DNA from: Ascaphus truei
Taxonomy: Eukaryota > Chordata > Amphibia > Anura > Ascaphidae
NCBI GenBank assembly: GCA_036426205.1
Contig: CM071587.1
Location: 2,271,068-2,335,067, forward strand
Reading direction: 5' to 3'
DNA: 64,000 nucleotides
Shown here: positions 1-9,751 of the stretch, piece by piece
Position numbering within the stretch: position 1 is the first letter of the stretch
How the letters are laid out: each line of letters begins with the position of its first letter
Notes under the pieces: model-generated
The model's input: the letters and a program-made list of their open reading frames with translations, nothing else
Database searches by the model: none
Told to the model about the DNA's origin: nothing
Position numbers and translations under genes: made by a program

Positions 1-299
1 CGGACACACAAACATACAGAAGGTAATGAGGGCTCTGATCCGGAGAGCTTACACTCTAGACGGAATAAGGGGCAATGTTGAAACAAAAGGTAAAGTGGCT
101 GCACGTTGTGGGATTGCGTATACATCAAAATGGAGTATGGTCCAGCCGCACCACTGATCCCATTAAGGTTTGGGGGTGTGAATGTTAGGGGGTGTTAGAT
201 AGCATGGAATTGTGTCCAGGGTACATAGTCGAGTAAGAGCACTACACAGCTGGAAGAACACAGCGTATATATTTATGTCGGAGGGGAAGAGCAGGCTGC

Positions 300-818
300 T
301 GGGGCGGCATGGTTAGAGGCCGCAGCTGAAGTCCCTGCGGGCGGAATGGCACATATGGTCGAGGCCGTTTGGTCGTAAGCAAATAAATGCCGGCGTTTTG
401 GCCGCAGACGGGCCTTCTGGCTCAGCCGATCCGCCACTGAAACCACCGTTTCTATGGTAAGTTTTACTAGTTAGGGTAGAGGGTTAATTCAAGGGAGTTT
501 AGCGCTTAGGGTAGGGGGTTAACTTAAGGGGTTTTAGCAGGTACGGGTAGGGGGTTAATTTAACAAGTTTTCGCGGTTAGGGGTTTAATTTAAGGGCTAT
601 TAGTGGTTAGGGTAGGGTTTTTTTTGGAGGGTAGGGGTTAAGGTAGGGGGTTTAGGCAGTTTTCTAGCTGCAAAGTGGACGGCGACGGCAGTGGCAGGTC
701 CCGGCGGCAGGGTGAGATGCGGCAAAGCGCCAGCGATCATTTGCTTGTGGTGAAACGGCCGTGACCTGTACTAGACCGCCTGCGGGCCACATGCAGCCCC
801 CGGCCAACCTGTTGCTGA
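300..818. mobile_element. Foldback element with inverted arms around telomere-like repeats
   Basis: The segment from about 311 to 425 aligns, at roughly 70% by eye, with the reverse complement of about 700 to 812. Shared blocks include GGCCGTTT, AAGCAAAT and a GC-rich stretch near GCCGGCG. The arms flank a short tandem array rich in TTAGGG. No coding capacity is visible and I could not define a target-site duplication. It is a non-autonomous foldback or MITE-like element of unassigned superfamily. Confidence 0.5.
466..658 (+). repeat. Imperfect ~36-bp tandem repeat rich in TTAGGG/TAGGG
   Basis: About five degenerate units each contain GTTAGGGTAGGG-like sequence followed by GGTTAATT and an A/G-rich run. 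The array is too diverged and the period too long for a true telomeric (TTAGGG)n tract. It lies between the two inverted arms of the surrounding element. Confidence 0.6.
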
Positions 819-1468
819 CCAATGAAATAAAGTATCACATTACCTTTTTAGCGCAGCGTCCGACTCTGTTTCCAGTACGTTGCCAGGCCATGGAAATTTC
901 TGATAGTATGAAGGCATATTGAACTCGGTATTCAACATCTGCTGTACAAGGCCTGTCTTATTTCCTGTCTGCTGAGACAACAGACAAGATGTTGGAAGAA
1001 TACAAATAGTGAACTTTATAGATCCAGAGACATCTTCCAGTCAAATATGCTATATTACTATTTTATTCAAAACTTGTGGATGAAATAAGACTGCAAAATG
1101 ATCCACTGATAAGGAATTAAATGAACAGACTATTTTATAGTAGCTGGTTAGAATATCTGGATGCTTGATTTCCAGGGAATAATATTATCTAGACACAAAT
1201 CCCTTTGCAATGCCAGACCTCATATCACCTCAGGCACTTGGGGATGAGTTTGGTGAGAGACAAACAAAGCCCTCTCAATTTCTAGGAATGGGTGTTCTCT
1301 GGTATCCTTTGGATTTTTATTACTTGGATAATATTATTACTATGGTTCATGTCCCTGTGATCCATTTCCTTTGGTGCTGTGCACCAGATGGTGGGATGTA
1401 TTGTGCAGGAACAGGAGCTCACCTCCAAAATCTTCTAAATTGAGTTAGTGACCACAAAGGATTTTTAA
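819..1468. other. Intergenic, no recognisable feature
   Basis: AT-rich unique-looking sequence. A short open frame at 1210-1443 has no recognisable domain, no splice context and no codon signature, so I do not call it a gene. Confidence 0.5.
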
Positions 1469-1914
1469 AGCAGCAGTCTTTAAAAAAAAAAAAAAAAAAA
1501 GAAGTGTTTCCCCTTTAATAAGTGCATCTATACAATCCACACAATGATAAGTAATTAGCTAAGTTGCCAATCGATCCATTCTCCTGTGATCGATCGGCGA
1601 AGATTCGGCTCGGGGGGTTCACTAAATGGCCGTCAGTGCAGCAGAAGAGAACCAAAGATGCAAAGTTCTGTGGGGCAGATCATGTGACCAGGCAGTCACT
1701 GGATACAATTGGTGCGCTGCTAGAGAGAGGGCAGGGCTCAAAAAGCGGTGTCAATTTGGAAATAGTTGCTATAGAAACAAAAAATGCTTGTTGCATTATA
1801 ATACATTAAATATTACATTCAGAGTTTGTTTTTTTAAGTATTTTCTCATAGTACAGAGCTGATTTATTTAAAAAAAAAAAAAAACACATGTAGGATATTG
1901 CTTGGTCTGCAGCT
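1469..1914 (+). mobile_element. TTAA-flanked MITE (piggyBac-like), family A
   Basis: The ends read AGCAGCAGTC on the left and GGTCTGCAGCT on the right, with TTAA immediately outside both (1465-1468 and 1915-1918). Related copies occur at 4949-5371 (opposite orientation) and 47785-48107. They share the A-rich tract after CAGAACTGATTTAT and, for the first two, the GATCGATCGGC block. A TTAA target duplication is characteristic of piggyBac elements. No transposase is present, so the superfamily call rests on the flanks. Confidence 0.55.
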
Positions 1915-2317
1915 TTAACGTTACAAACACATTTGTAATGTTTTCTCACATTCCTAATTCTCTTTATAAATTATTATATAAGGTATTCACTTCATAATAA
2001 TAATAATAACACATAGCCTTTATATAATGTAATATCATTGTAGCTTAGAGTTCTAGTAGCTGTGTAGCTATTTTCCAGGTAAGTTTGGATTTGTTGTTGT
2101 TCAATAGACCAACATGAAAGTTCTTCATTTATTACATTATTTTGAACAAACCACGCAGATCATCACAGGTCTCTTCTTAAAATGTACAGCCTACATGCCC
2201 GCATGAATTTCAGAGCTTAGTATGCTATCACCTATGAAGAATTTGCAAAGGTATCCCTTGGAAGGTATGGTAATGTACCACAACTCTACATGGTAATGTC
2301 ATTGACTGATAAATCCA

Positions 2318-2427
2318 TGGCCCAGATCCACTAAAGGGTGCTAAGCTTTAGCACACCCTTTCTCCCATTGAAATGAACGCTAGCCGAGGCGTGCTAAAGA
2401 TTAGCACCCTTTTATAGATCTGGGCCT
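2318..2427. mobile_element. Short inverted-repeat MITE, family B
   Basis: The 5' end GGCCCAGATCCACTAAAGGG and the 3' end (CCCTTTTATAGATCTGGGCC) are near-perfect inverted repeats around a ~65-bp centre. A second copy with the same ends is at 47250-47360. It is non-coding. Confidence 0.55.
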
Positions 2428-3540
2428 GTGTGTCCATGTGACTAAACCAGCTAAGATTATTTGTGAAGCATACAATACTTTAGGAGGGGGAGGGGGGGGG
2501 AGTTTATAATGCCATACACATTTGCTTCCATACCCTATTACCCATGAACACTACTGATTTAGTTTCATGCACTGATGCTATGGGAAAAACCTATATTAAG
2601 AAATGTCTCTTTGGTTTCTTTGTGTTCCAGTGTCCAGAGGGCAGTTGCCAGATGCTGGCAGAAGAACGTTTTTTACGGAAGCCTGACAAACATCATAAAA
2701 TACTATTTGCGCAAATGTCGTATTTGTGGAATTACATCTGTTGGAAAATTCATATTATCTACAAAGATAAACAAACAAGAACATTTACAATCAAATAAAT
2801 TAACCACTTGCTGTCAGAAAGGCCTGCACAGCATTGATACAGAGGGCTGTACAGGGCCACATGGCAGCAAAGTGGATGAGTGACCAATTATAATTCAGTA
2901 TGTGACATACACTGGTTACCCTCTACCATAGATTCAACTGTTATTATTGATATTGTAAGTTATAGAAGCTATACAGTATATGATCTTAACAATATATTTT
3001 GTGAGATTTAACCCCTCCCCCCGCCTCTCCCCCCCACACCTCCACGGTGCCCTGTATTTCACTTTACATCAAAACTAATATTAACTCATGCTGCCTCTTC
3101 CCTGTTTGTTGCCGGAAGAGTTAATCACAAGCCACACCTATCACCTGAAAAGCTCAGAAAACCCAGCGCTGACATTACAGGAGCAAATTCTAACTCCGAC
3201 GTATTTCTGAGATGGGATTATGATGAATTGTTTTATTATGAGTGCCTTTTTGTTCTGCTGCTCATTATTAGCCAAGACTATCTGCGGGATTAATGATGCA
3301 GCACTTGTATTTTTTTTTTCTTGGTACGAAAATCTTAAAATCCTCACTCTATTTACAGTCTAAGGGCTTTGTGGAATACAGCCAAAGAAACCCTGAGAAA
3401 GAATAGAAACGTACTCTGCATGAATGAAGGCATTGTAACCTAATGGCTTTCAATGAACTCTTCCTCTGTACATATATTGTACAGAAGTTACATTATTTAA
3501 ATGCACATTCCAAATTGAATTTTTTTTTTAACATGGGTGC
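2428..3540. other. Intergenic, low-complexity patches only
   Basis: Contains a G-run near 2485-2502 and a C-rich run near 3010-3045. No gene is visible on either strand. Confidence 0.5.
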
Positions 3541-3800
3541 GAAGCAGGGGGTTACAGAGCTGACCCGCAAAAAAATTCAGCACCTGGGATCCCCTTGTTT
3601 CTTGAGATATTTCCTGGGGAAAGGGCCACCGCTACTTCCTGGTCGCTTAAATCCCCACGGGGGGCAATAGGAAAACACAACGTCATTGGCCAGCGAGATT
3701 TAGACCTCCCTTTTGGACGCCAGGAACCGGTCGCACTTTGTCCAGTAAGAATTTCGGGAACTAAGGGGTCCCCAAAGCTGGATCGGAAGGAGATAGATAA
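3541..3800 (+). repeat. Dispersed repeat, family C
   Basis: The block with CCCCTTGTTTCTT, an AGATATTT segment and an ACTTCCTGGT segment recurs at 48560-48700 and, less clearly, reversed around 28960-29160. This shows a dispersed interspersed repeat. No termini or coding sequence could be defined. Confidence 0.4.
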
Positions 3801-4324
3801 ATGCAAGAGGGGACTCACAACATACCGTGATGGGAGCATAAAAATTGCCTAATTACTTTGTTTTGTCTGATCAACTTGTTCAAGCAAAATCATTAACATT
3901 GGTTTTGTAGATGCATTAGTTAGAAATATGCAGCATTATACTAACAAATACTAACGCTTTGCTTTTGTGTGGGATGGATAGATACAAATCCAGCTTGGAA
4001 CCTACCAGGCCTCTCTGTCCTGTGACCTGAGAGGCCTCTCTGAAGTTCAAGCTGCTTTTCCATTGTTTCTGAAGGAGCGGAATATCGGACGGACCATTAC
4101 TTTCCACTGAAAAGATAACACCGGGAAATGCAGTTGAGAAACGTATTACATAACAGAATGTGCTGTAACAAGTTCCTAAGTAACGATTACTCTACTGATC
4201 AATGCTTTGTGACATATGCCTAACCTAGGTTTGAGCTGCCGGGGAGCCTGGAAATTCAATATATTTCAGGTTTACATTTGTATGTTTACGAAATGTTGTT
4301 GTTGTTTTTTTTTTTGTAACCTAA

Positions 4325-4647
4325 GGCCTCGGATATAGAAGGCGCGCGTAACGGAGCGCTTGACGTCACGCCGCGCCTGCTGCAGAGGCGATCCATGGCC
4401 TGTGGGAGGTGGAGGCGTGTCAGAGGCGTTCCCGTGACGTCGCCTGAGCGGTTCGCCCTCATTGGCTGTAACCGCGCACGTGACCCGGCCGTCGCGCGAC
4501 AAAATCAATAAGATTTTGTCTCGTGAAAAATCAGCCGCGCCGTGGCTCTCGTGCACGAGTGCACTCGCACGCTCTATTTCCGTCCCCATTGACTGGCAGC
4601 CTTATGTGTGCGGCGCACGCGACATCGCGCTGACTATTGACGCGGCC
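4325..4647 (+). mobile_element. Harbinger-like MITE (TAA-flanked), family D
   Basis: The left end GGCCTCGGATATAG and right end TTGACGCGGCC are flanked by TAA at 4322-4324 and 4648-4650, a 3-bp duplication typical of PIF/Harbinger. The element is very CpG-rich and non-coding. It carries a palindrome around 4500-4523 (GACAAAATC, spacer, GATTTTGTC) and a GGTTCGCCC hairpin core around 4448-4475. Sister copies are at 26567-26867 and 61942-62242, with a fragment at 46675-46780. Confidence 0.6.
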
Positions 4648-4659
4648 TAAGTTGGTTGA

Positions 4660-4935
4660 ATTGTGACATGGGCTTCCTAACTCCAGTCCTCAAGACCCCC
4701 CAACAGGTCAGGTTTTCAGGATGTCCCAGCTTCAGTGCAGGTTTGTCAATCAGTCCCTGCTTCAGCACAGGTTTGTCAATCAGTCCCTGCTTCAGCACAG
4801 GTGACTCAATCAGTGGCTCAGTCTTTTCAGTCAAAGACTGGGCCACTGATTGAGCCACCTGTGCTGAAGCAGGGATATCCTTAAAACCTGACCTGTTGGG
4901 GGGTCTTGAGGACTGGAGTTGAAACCCCTGGCTTG
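4660..4935 (+). mobile_element. hAT-like foldback MITE, family E
   Basis: The two halves are long inverted repeats: CTCCAGTCCTCAAG and CAGGTTTTCAGGAT on the left, their complements on the right ending near ACCCCTG. The CTTCAGCACAGG segment is repeated in tandem near 4739-4802. Further copies are at 7598-8169, 19870-19936 and 22952-23139. The latter two show 8-bp target duplications, which supports a hAT origin for the family. Confidence 0.65.
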
Positions 4936-4948
4936 AGTGTGTGTGTTT

Positions 4949-5371
4949 TAATAAATCAGTTCTGTACTATGAGAAAATACTTGTAGCATTTAAAAAAAAA
5001 AAAAAAATGAAAGACATTTTTTATGTTTCTAATGTAACAACCATTTTTGTTTCTAGAGAAACCATTTCCAAAGTGACAGCCCCCTTCCCCTTCTGCTAGG
5101 CTCTGGCTCTTGAGCCCCGCCCTCTATCTAGCAGTGCACCAATTGTATCTAGTAACCGCCCAGTCACATGATATTGCTGGACTACATTGCCCACAATGCT
5201 GTGCAAGAACTGAATGAAATAACCCTGAGCAAAGCGATCGATTATAGGAGAACGGATCGATCGGCAGCTTAGCTAATCACTTGCCAGTGTGCAGATTGTA
5301 TTGATGAACATATTGAATGGGAGAAATAATTAATTAATTAATTAATTAAAACGGCAGCTTGAACTGCAGCT
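4949..5371 (-). mobile_element. TTAA-type MITE family A, 5'-truncated copy in reverse
   Basis: AAATCAGTTCTGTACTATGA near 4953 is the reverse of the CAGAGCTGATTTAT block at 1855, and GGATCGATCGGCAGCTTAGC near 5252 mirrors 1555-1600. The right end TGAACTGCAGCT is followed by TTAA (5372-5375). The other terminus appears lost next to the family E element. A (TTAA)n run sits at 5328-5349. Confidence 0.5.
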
Positions 5372-5679
5372 TTAACAATTACATTTGTAGCCTTGCCCGC
5401 TACTCAACTACATTGGCTAAGCTGCAGAGGTGGTAACCCCAAAGGAAAATTACCCACCATTCTCAACTCTCGCCTGCCAATATCTTTATCCTGCAAGTGC
5501 ACTGGACAGCTTCAGCCCCTCTGCTGTAACCCAACTAAAAACAGCCGCTCTTTTATGGCATATGGTCCACGTGGAGGCCGAAACCTGGCACGCTATCCAA
5601 CCCAAGTTGACGATTGTGGTGACTTGAATCGATGATCTTGGTAAGAGCTGTTAATTGAATTTCATGGGTGACAATGGAG

Positions 5680-5808
5680 ATTATTTGTTAAACTGCGATA
5701 GGGCCAATCGGGGAATTATTACACAGAAACTCCCATTGATTTCAATAGCAGTTTCTATGCTATAGTGCCCCGTTCGGCACTATTGCAGTTTAATGAACGA
5801 CCCCCAAT
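5680..5808. mobile_element. Small inverted-repeat element, family F
   Basis: GTTAAACTGCGATAGGGCC on the left matches the complement of the right side (GGCACTATTGCAGTTTAAT) with a few mismatches, forming a ~125-bp hairpin. A related partial sequence lies at about 11860-11965, just after the 36-bp minisatellite. It is non-coding. Confidence 0.4.
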
Positions 5809-7597
5809 GTGTAGTGATACCCATTCACCTGCAGTTGTCAGAGAAGATGGAACTGCTGCTGTAGCTGTCACACCTTTGTTTTTTGAGATATCCGTTAAGC
5901 GCAGTATAGCGATGATAAGAGGGATCTGTCTTAGTTTTCTTGCTTAACCCAGGAAAGAAACACAGTTTAATCTACCTGTCAACAGCAAAACTCAATAAAC
6001 AGAACGTGAGCAGAGATTTCTCCTGTTTGGATCATGTTTCTTGATATGCCACCTGTAAAGCCTAGCAGCTATCCAATACACAGGCAATTTGTCTGTGTAA
6101 CCAGTACAATGATAAAGGGTGTGCAATGCATTTCTTACTCAGAGATGGGAGCAATGCACAAGCAATGGCGTTCTGGTTCTACTGGGGCCATGGAGTTAAG
6201 TCACTACTTTGCAAAGTAAGTGTACATGTGACATACTGAGAGCTATTCCCATCATTCATACCAGTGGTCTCTAGGACGCCATTTTTAATGAACAAGATGC
6301 ATTATTTTGTATAAGCTTCCGCGTTTGATGGATGCTATAGAATCGTAGGCCTCGTACGGAAGACCTACATTTGAGTAAAATAAGTAAAATAATGAAACAG
6401 CGCTGTGTATATTGTTGTAATCATGATCTACTGGGGTAAAAAAATGATTTCATTCCACAAAATACCTGAATTAGCCCCAAATATTACTGTAAGTGCTTCT
6501 GGACTTTGCATTGACATATCTATTACACAGCACTGTGTATACTTTTTGTCTCAAAAGAGGAACTCTATAACAGCTTTCTACTGTTTCTCATAACTGCAAG
6601 CTCACTATATGACCATAAACGGTCAATCTTGCAATTTAGTGGCACACATTTTGAGACCAGATCCTGCAAATGATCATATACAAATGTTACATCAATGTAA
6701 GTACAGTATTTGTAAACCCAAACAGCAAGAAGAGGAAGATGTTCCTCTACCACCAAATCCTTGGTGCCAACATAGTGTTAGTAACCCTTTGACCAGCAAT
6801 GGGTGTGAATCCCCACAGTCAGGGTTTTTATGGTTCGTGCAAAAATGTTCTAAAAAATAAAACATACAGGGGATTAAACAATGCATTTGTATAGAAAAAA
6901 ACAATCCCATAATAGTGGAAGTTTTTAGGGTATCTTGAAAAAAGGTCCCCATTATGGAACAAATATTTTCAATTACAACACGGGATAACATGGTCCCAAG
7001 CCTATTTCTCAGTCGTCTCCACCTGAACTGGTTTTATTTCTGTGTTATCAAGTGTTCCATTTTATTGCATTTATGAATCTGTCCACATTTCACAGAAAAG
7101 AGACAAAGGGAATCATAGTACTCACAAAAGTACGATTTAATAAATATAGATAAAATACCACAGCAACAGTACACTTTCACATGGATTTCATTGGGCTTGC
7201 TACAGAACATGAATGCAGAATGGACGTAGTCATATGCAAATCACAGGGGTCATGCACAATTGCATACACACAAGCATTGTTAAAACTGCTGCTCTGTGTG
7301 GGGTTGGTTATGTATAATCTAATGAATATGCACAAACCTTGTTGCACTTGTTAGGTGTTGCCATTCAGGGAAGGCTATCTCACAAATGTGGTTATTCATG
7401 GAATTAGATGGGGTACGAGTGTGATACTTTTTTTAATAGAACAAAGTGGGAGTTCTTTAAAGATTAAATTATAGTGTACAGAGATTTTAAACCCCCAGTG
7501 ATCTCTTCATGCGCACACATGAAATGCACGGTACACATCAAGTGAACAGTAAACACAAGACAAAAAGACCTACAATATATTGTTTGGACAACAACAG
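5809..7597. other. Intergenic, no recognisable gene
   Basis: Short open frames occur on both strands, but none shows a known domain or exon-like boundaries. The sequence is mostly AT-rich and looks unique. Confidence 0.45.
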
Positions 7598-8169
7598 CAG
7601 GAGTGGCCAACTCCAGTCCTCAAGGACCAACAACAGGTTAGGTTTTCAGGATATCCCTGCTTCCGCACAGGTAGCTCCATCATTGGCTCAGTCATTGACT
7701 ACACCAACAGTGCGCAAACTGGGGGGCGCGACTCCGAGACAGCCAGCGGGGCGGCGGGGGGTTTACAGAGGCCCCGCGCGCTTCCCGAAGGCACTTAAAT
7801 TAAGTGCCGGGGGAACTGCAGGGCCTCTGTAAACCTTACTTACCTAGGCTCCGGCGGCTTCCTTCCTGCGTCGCCATGGCAACGCGGTGGCAAAATGCCG
7901 CCGCGAGGTCATGTGACGTCACGTTGCTATGGCAACGTGCCGACATGACGCCGGAGCGCAGGTAAGTGGGTGTTAGGGGAGGGGGGGGGGGAGGGGCGCG
8001 GGAGTGAGGGGACTGCCGACAGGGGGGCGCAGGTAAAAAAGTTTGCGCCCCCCCTGGACTACACCACCTGTGCTGAAGCAGGGACTGATTGAGCCACCTG
8101 TGCTGAAGGAGGGCTATCCTTAAAACCTGACCTGTTGGTGGCCCTTTAGAACTGTAGTTGCCACCCCTG
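7598..8169 (+). mobile_element. hAT-like MITE family E, split by a nested element
   Basis: The left half starts CAGGAGTGGCCAACTCCAG and the right half ends with TTGCCACCCCTG. Both match the family E consensus seen at 4660 and 22952. The halves are separated by a complete family G element (7705-8056) with its own 8-bp duplication, so family E was inserted first here. I see no clear target duplication around the outer element. Confidence 0.65.
7705..8056 (+). mobile_element. hAT-like MITE family G, nested copy with exact 8-bp TSD
   Basis: The element starts CAACAGTGCGCAAACTGG and ends GTTTGCGCCCCCCCTG. The flanks GACTACAC (7697-7704 and 8057-8064) are identical, an 8-bp duplication as made by hAT transposases. 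The centre is CpG-rich, with a GTCATGTGACGTCAC-type palindrome. Other complete copies are at 36047-36300 and 40848-41116. Confidence 0.75.
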
Positions 8170-8815
8170 CTTTAACGGTATTATTTCACCCATGAAGAAC
8201 TCTCATGTTGGTCCATTAAAAAATAATAATACAACAGACACAAAAATGTACACTTCTCCAGGGTCAATAACACGTTCAGAACATTAACCGGCTGCAATGT
8301 CCAGTAATGAGTGTGGCTTATTGCCCACAGCTGGCTAATCTCGTTGTAGTTAACATATTTTCCTACAAGTTAAAGCGCAAACTACAACCAACATTTTACC
8401 TAATTGAAAGTATATGTAAAATGTGCATAATTTGAAACATTCAGTTTTATTTAAAGGAACAATCCATGCAATATTCTACGTGTGTTTTTTTTTTTTTTTA
8501 ATTAATCAGGTGTGTAGTATTAGATAATACTTACTACATTTGATTATTATTCAACTTTTAATGCCATTTATAGTGCGTTTTAATACTCTGAGCATCCTTT
8601 GATTTCTATAGCAGGTTTTAGCCCACCTCCCCAGAAGTGGTGTAAGATCGTTGCAACACTTTCCTGTTTGAGATCATTTGTTGCCAATATTCCCAGCAGT
8701 TAAGCTGCAAACTGAAACAATAGATAATGTTACCTTAGTACAGTAATATAAGAATACATTGTTGCTGCTGAGTTACACTGACTAAAGGACTGGTTGACAC
8801 TGAAAGGCAGCCATT
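8170..8815. other. Intergenic, no recognisable feature
   Basis: AT-rich. Includes part of a dispersed block (GAACTCTCATGTTGGTCCA near 8198) that recurs at about 27695-27712. Confidence 0.4.
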
Positions 8816-8819
8816 TAGG

Positions 8820-9560
8820 GTAGGAGGGGTAGAGTGGAGGGGAGAAAGGTGTGCCGGGTGAAGGGGGATAAGTGGGGGCAGGGTGAGGGGGAGCACGATA
8901 GCGGGCATGGTGGGAGAACAGCAGGGGGGTGGAGCAGGGTGGGTGGTGCACGGGGTGGGGATGGAGTAGGGTGTGTGCGGGGAGCAGGGTGGGGGGGGTT
9001 AGAGTGGAGGGGAGAAGTGGGGCAGGGTGAGGGGAGCACAAGGGTGGAGCAGGGTGTTGGGGGCACCAGGGTGGGGTGGAGCAGGAAGGGGAGGGCAGGG
9101 GGGGAAGCAGGGTGGGGGGTGCAAAGGGGGCATGGGGGTGGAGAATGTGTGGGTGGGGGGAGCAGGGTGGAGGGGGCAGATTGGAGGGGAGAAGGGGGGG
9201 CAAGGTGAGGGGGGGGCACACGGGTGAAGCAGGGTGGTGGGTGGAGCAGGATAAAGGGGGCATGGTAGGGGAGCAGCAGGGTGGAGGGGAGCAGGTGGGG
9301 TGGAGCAGGGTGGGGAGGGTGAGGGTGCAGGGGGGTGGGGGTGTAGCAGGGTGGGGGGGGAGCAGGATGGAGGGGGCAGAGTGTAGGGGGGCAGGGTGAG
9401 GGGGGAGCACATGGGTGGAGCAGGGTGGGGAGCAGGGGTGTGGAGCAGCGTGGGGAGGGTGGGGAACAGGGGGCGTGGGGGTGGCACAGGGGGGTGGAGC
9501 ACTGTGGGGGGAGGGAGGATGGGGGGGAGCAGAGTGAAGGGGAGGATGGTGCTTGAAAAA
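8820..9560 (+). repeat. G-rich degenerate minisatellite (GGGTGGAGCAGGGT type)
   Basis: For ~740 bp the + strand is almost pure G/A/T with repeated GGGGTGGAGCAGGGTG-like units and very little C. The strong strand asymmetry gives many G-quadruplex-capable runs. Long frames on both strands (Pro/Ser/Cys-rich on -, Gly-rich on +) are products of base composition, not genes. Confidence 0.85.
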
Positions 9561-9751
9561 CTGTCTCCCTCCAAGCACAGTCTAAATGTTGGCATTAATG
9601 CACTGAAACCATTAAATCCATTATAAAGAGGAGATATCAGACAGGAAATTGCAGCGTTCTGTTTTACTATTCCTGGTGCAAACACAAAGCATCTCAATAG
9701 CACAGGACATATCAGTGTCCTGTGGGTCATCATACACAATCCCATCCTCAT

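Noticed and set aside
466..658. Interstitial telomere or chromosome end
   Set aside because: The TTAGGG matches are embedded in a degenerate ~36-bp unit inside an inverted-repeat element. There is no (TTAGGG)n run.
8730..9578. 282-codon Pro/Ser/His-rich - frame, and Gly-rich + frames
   Set aside because: They come from the G-rich minisatellite. No start context, domain or splice signals are present.
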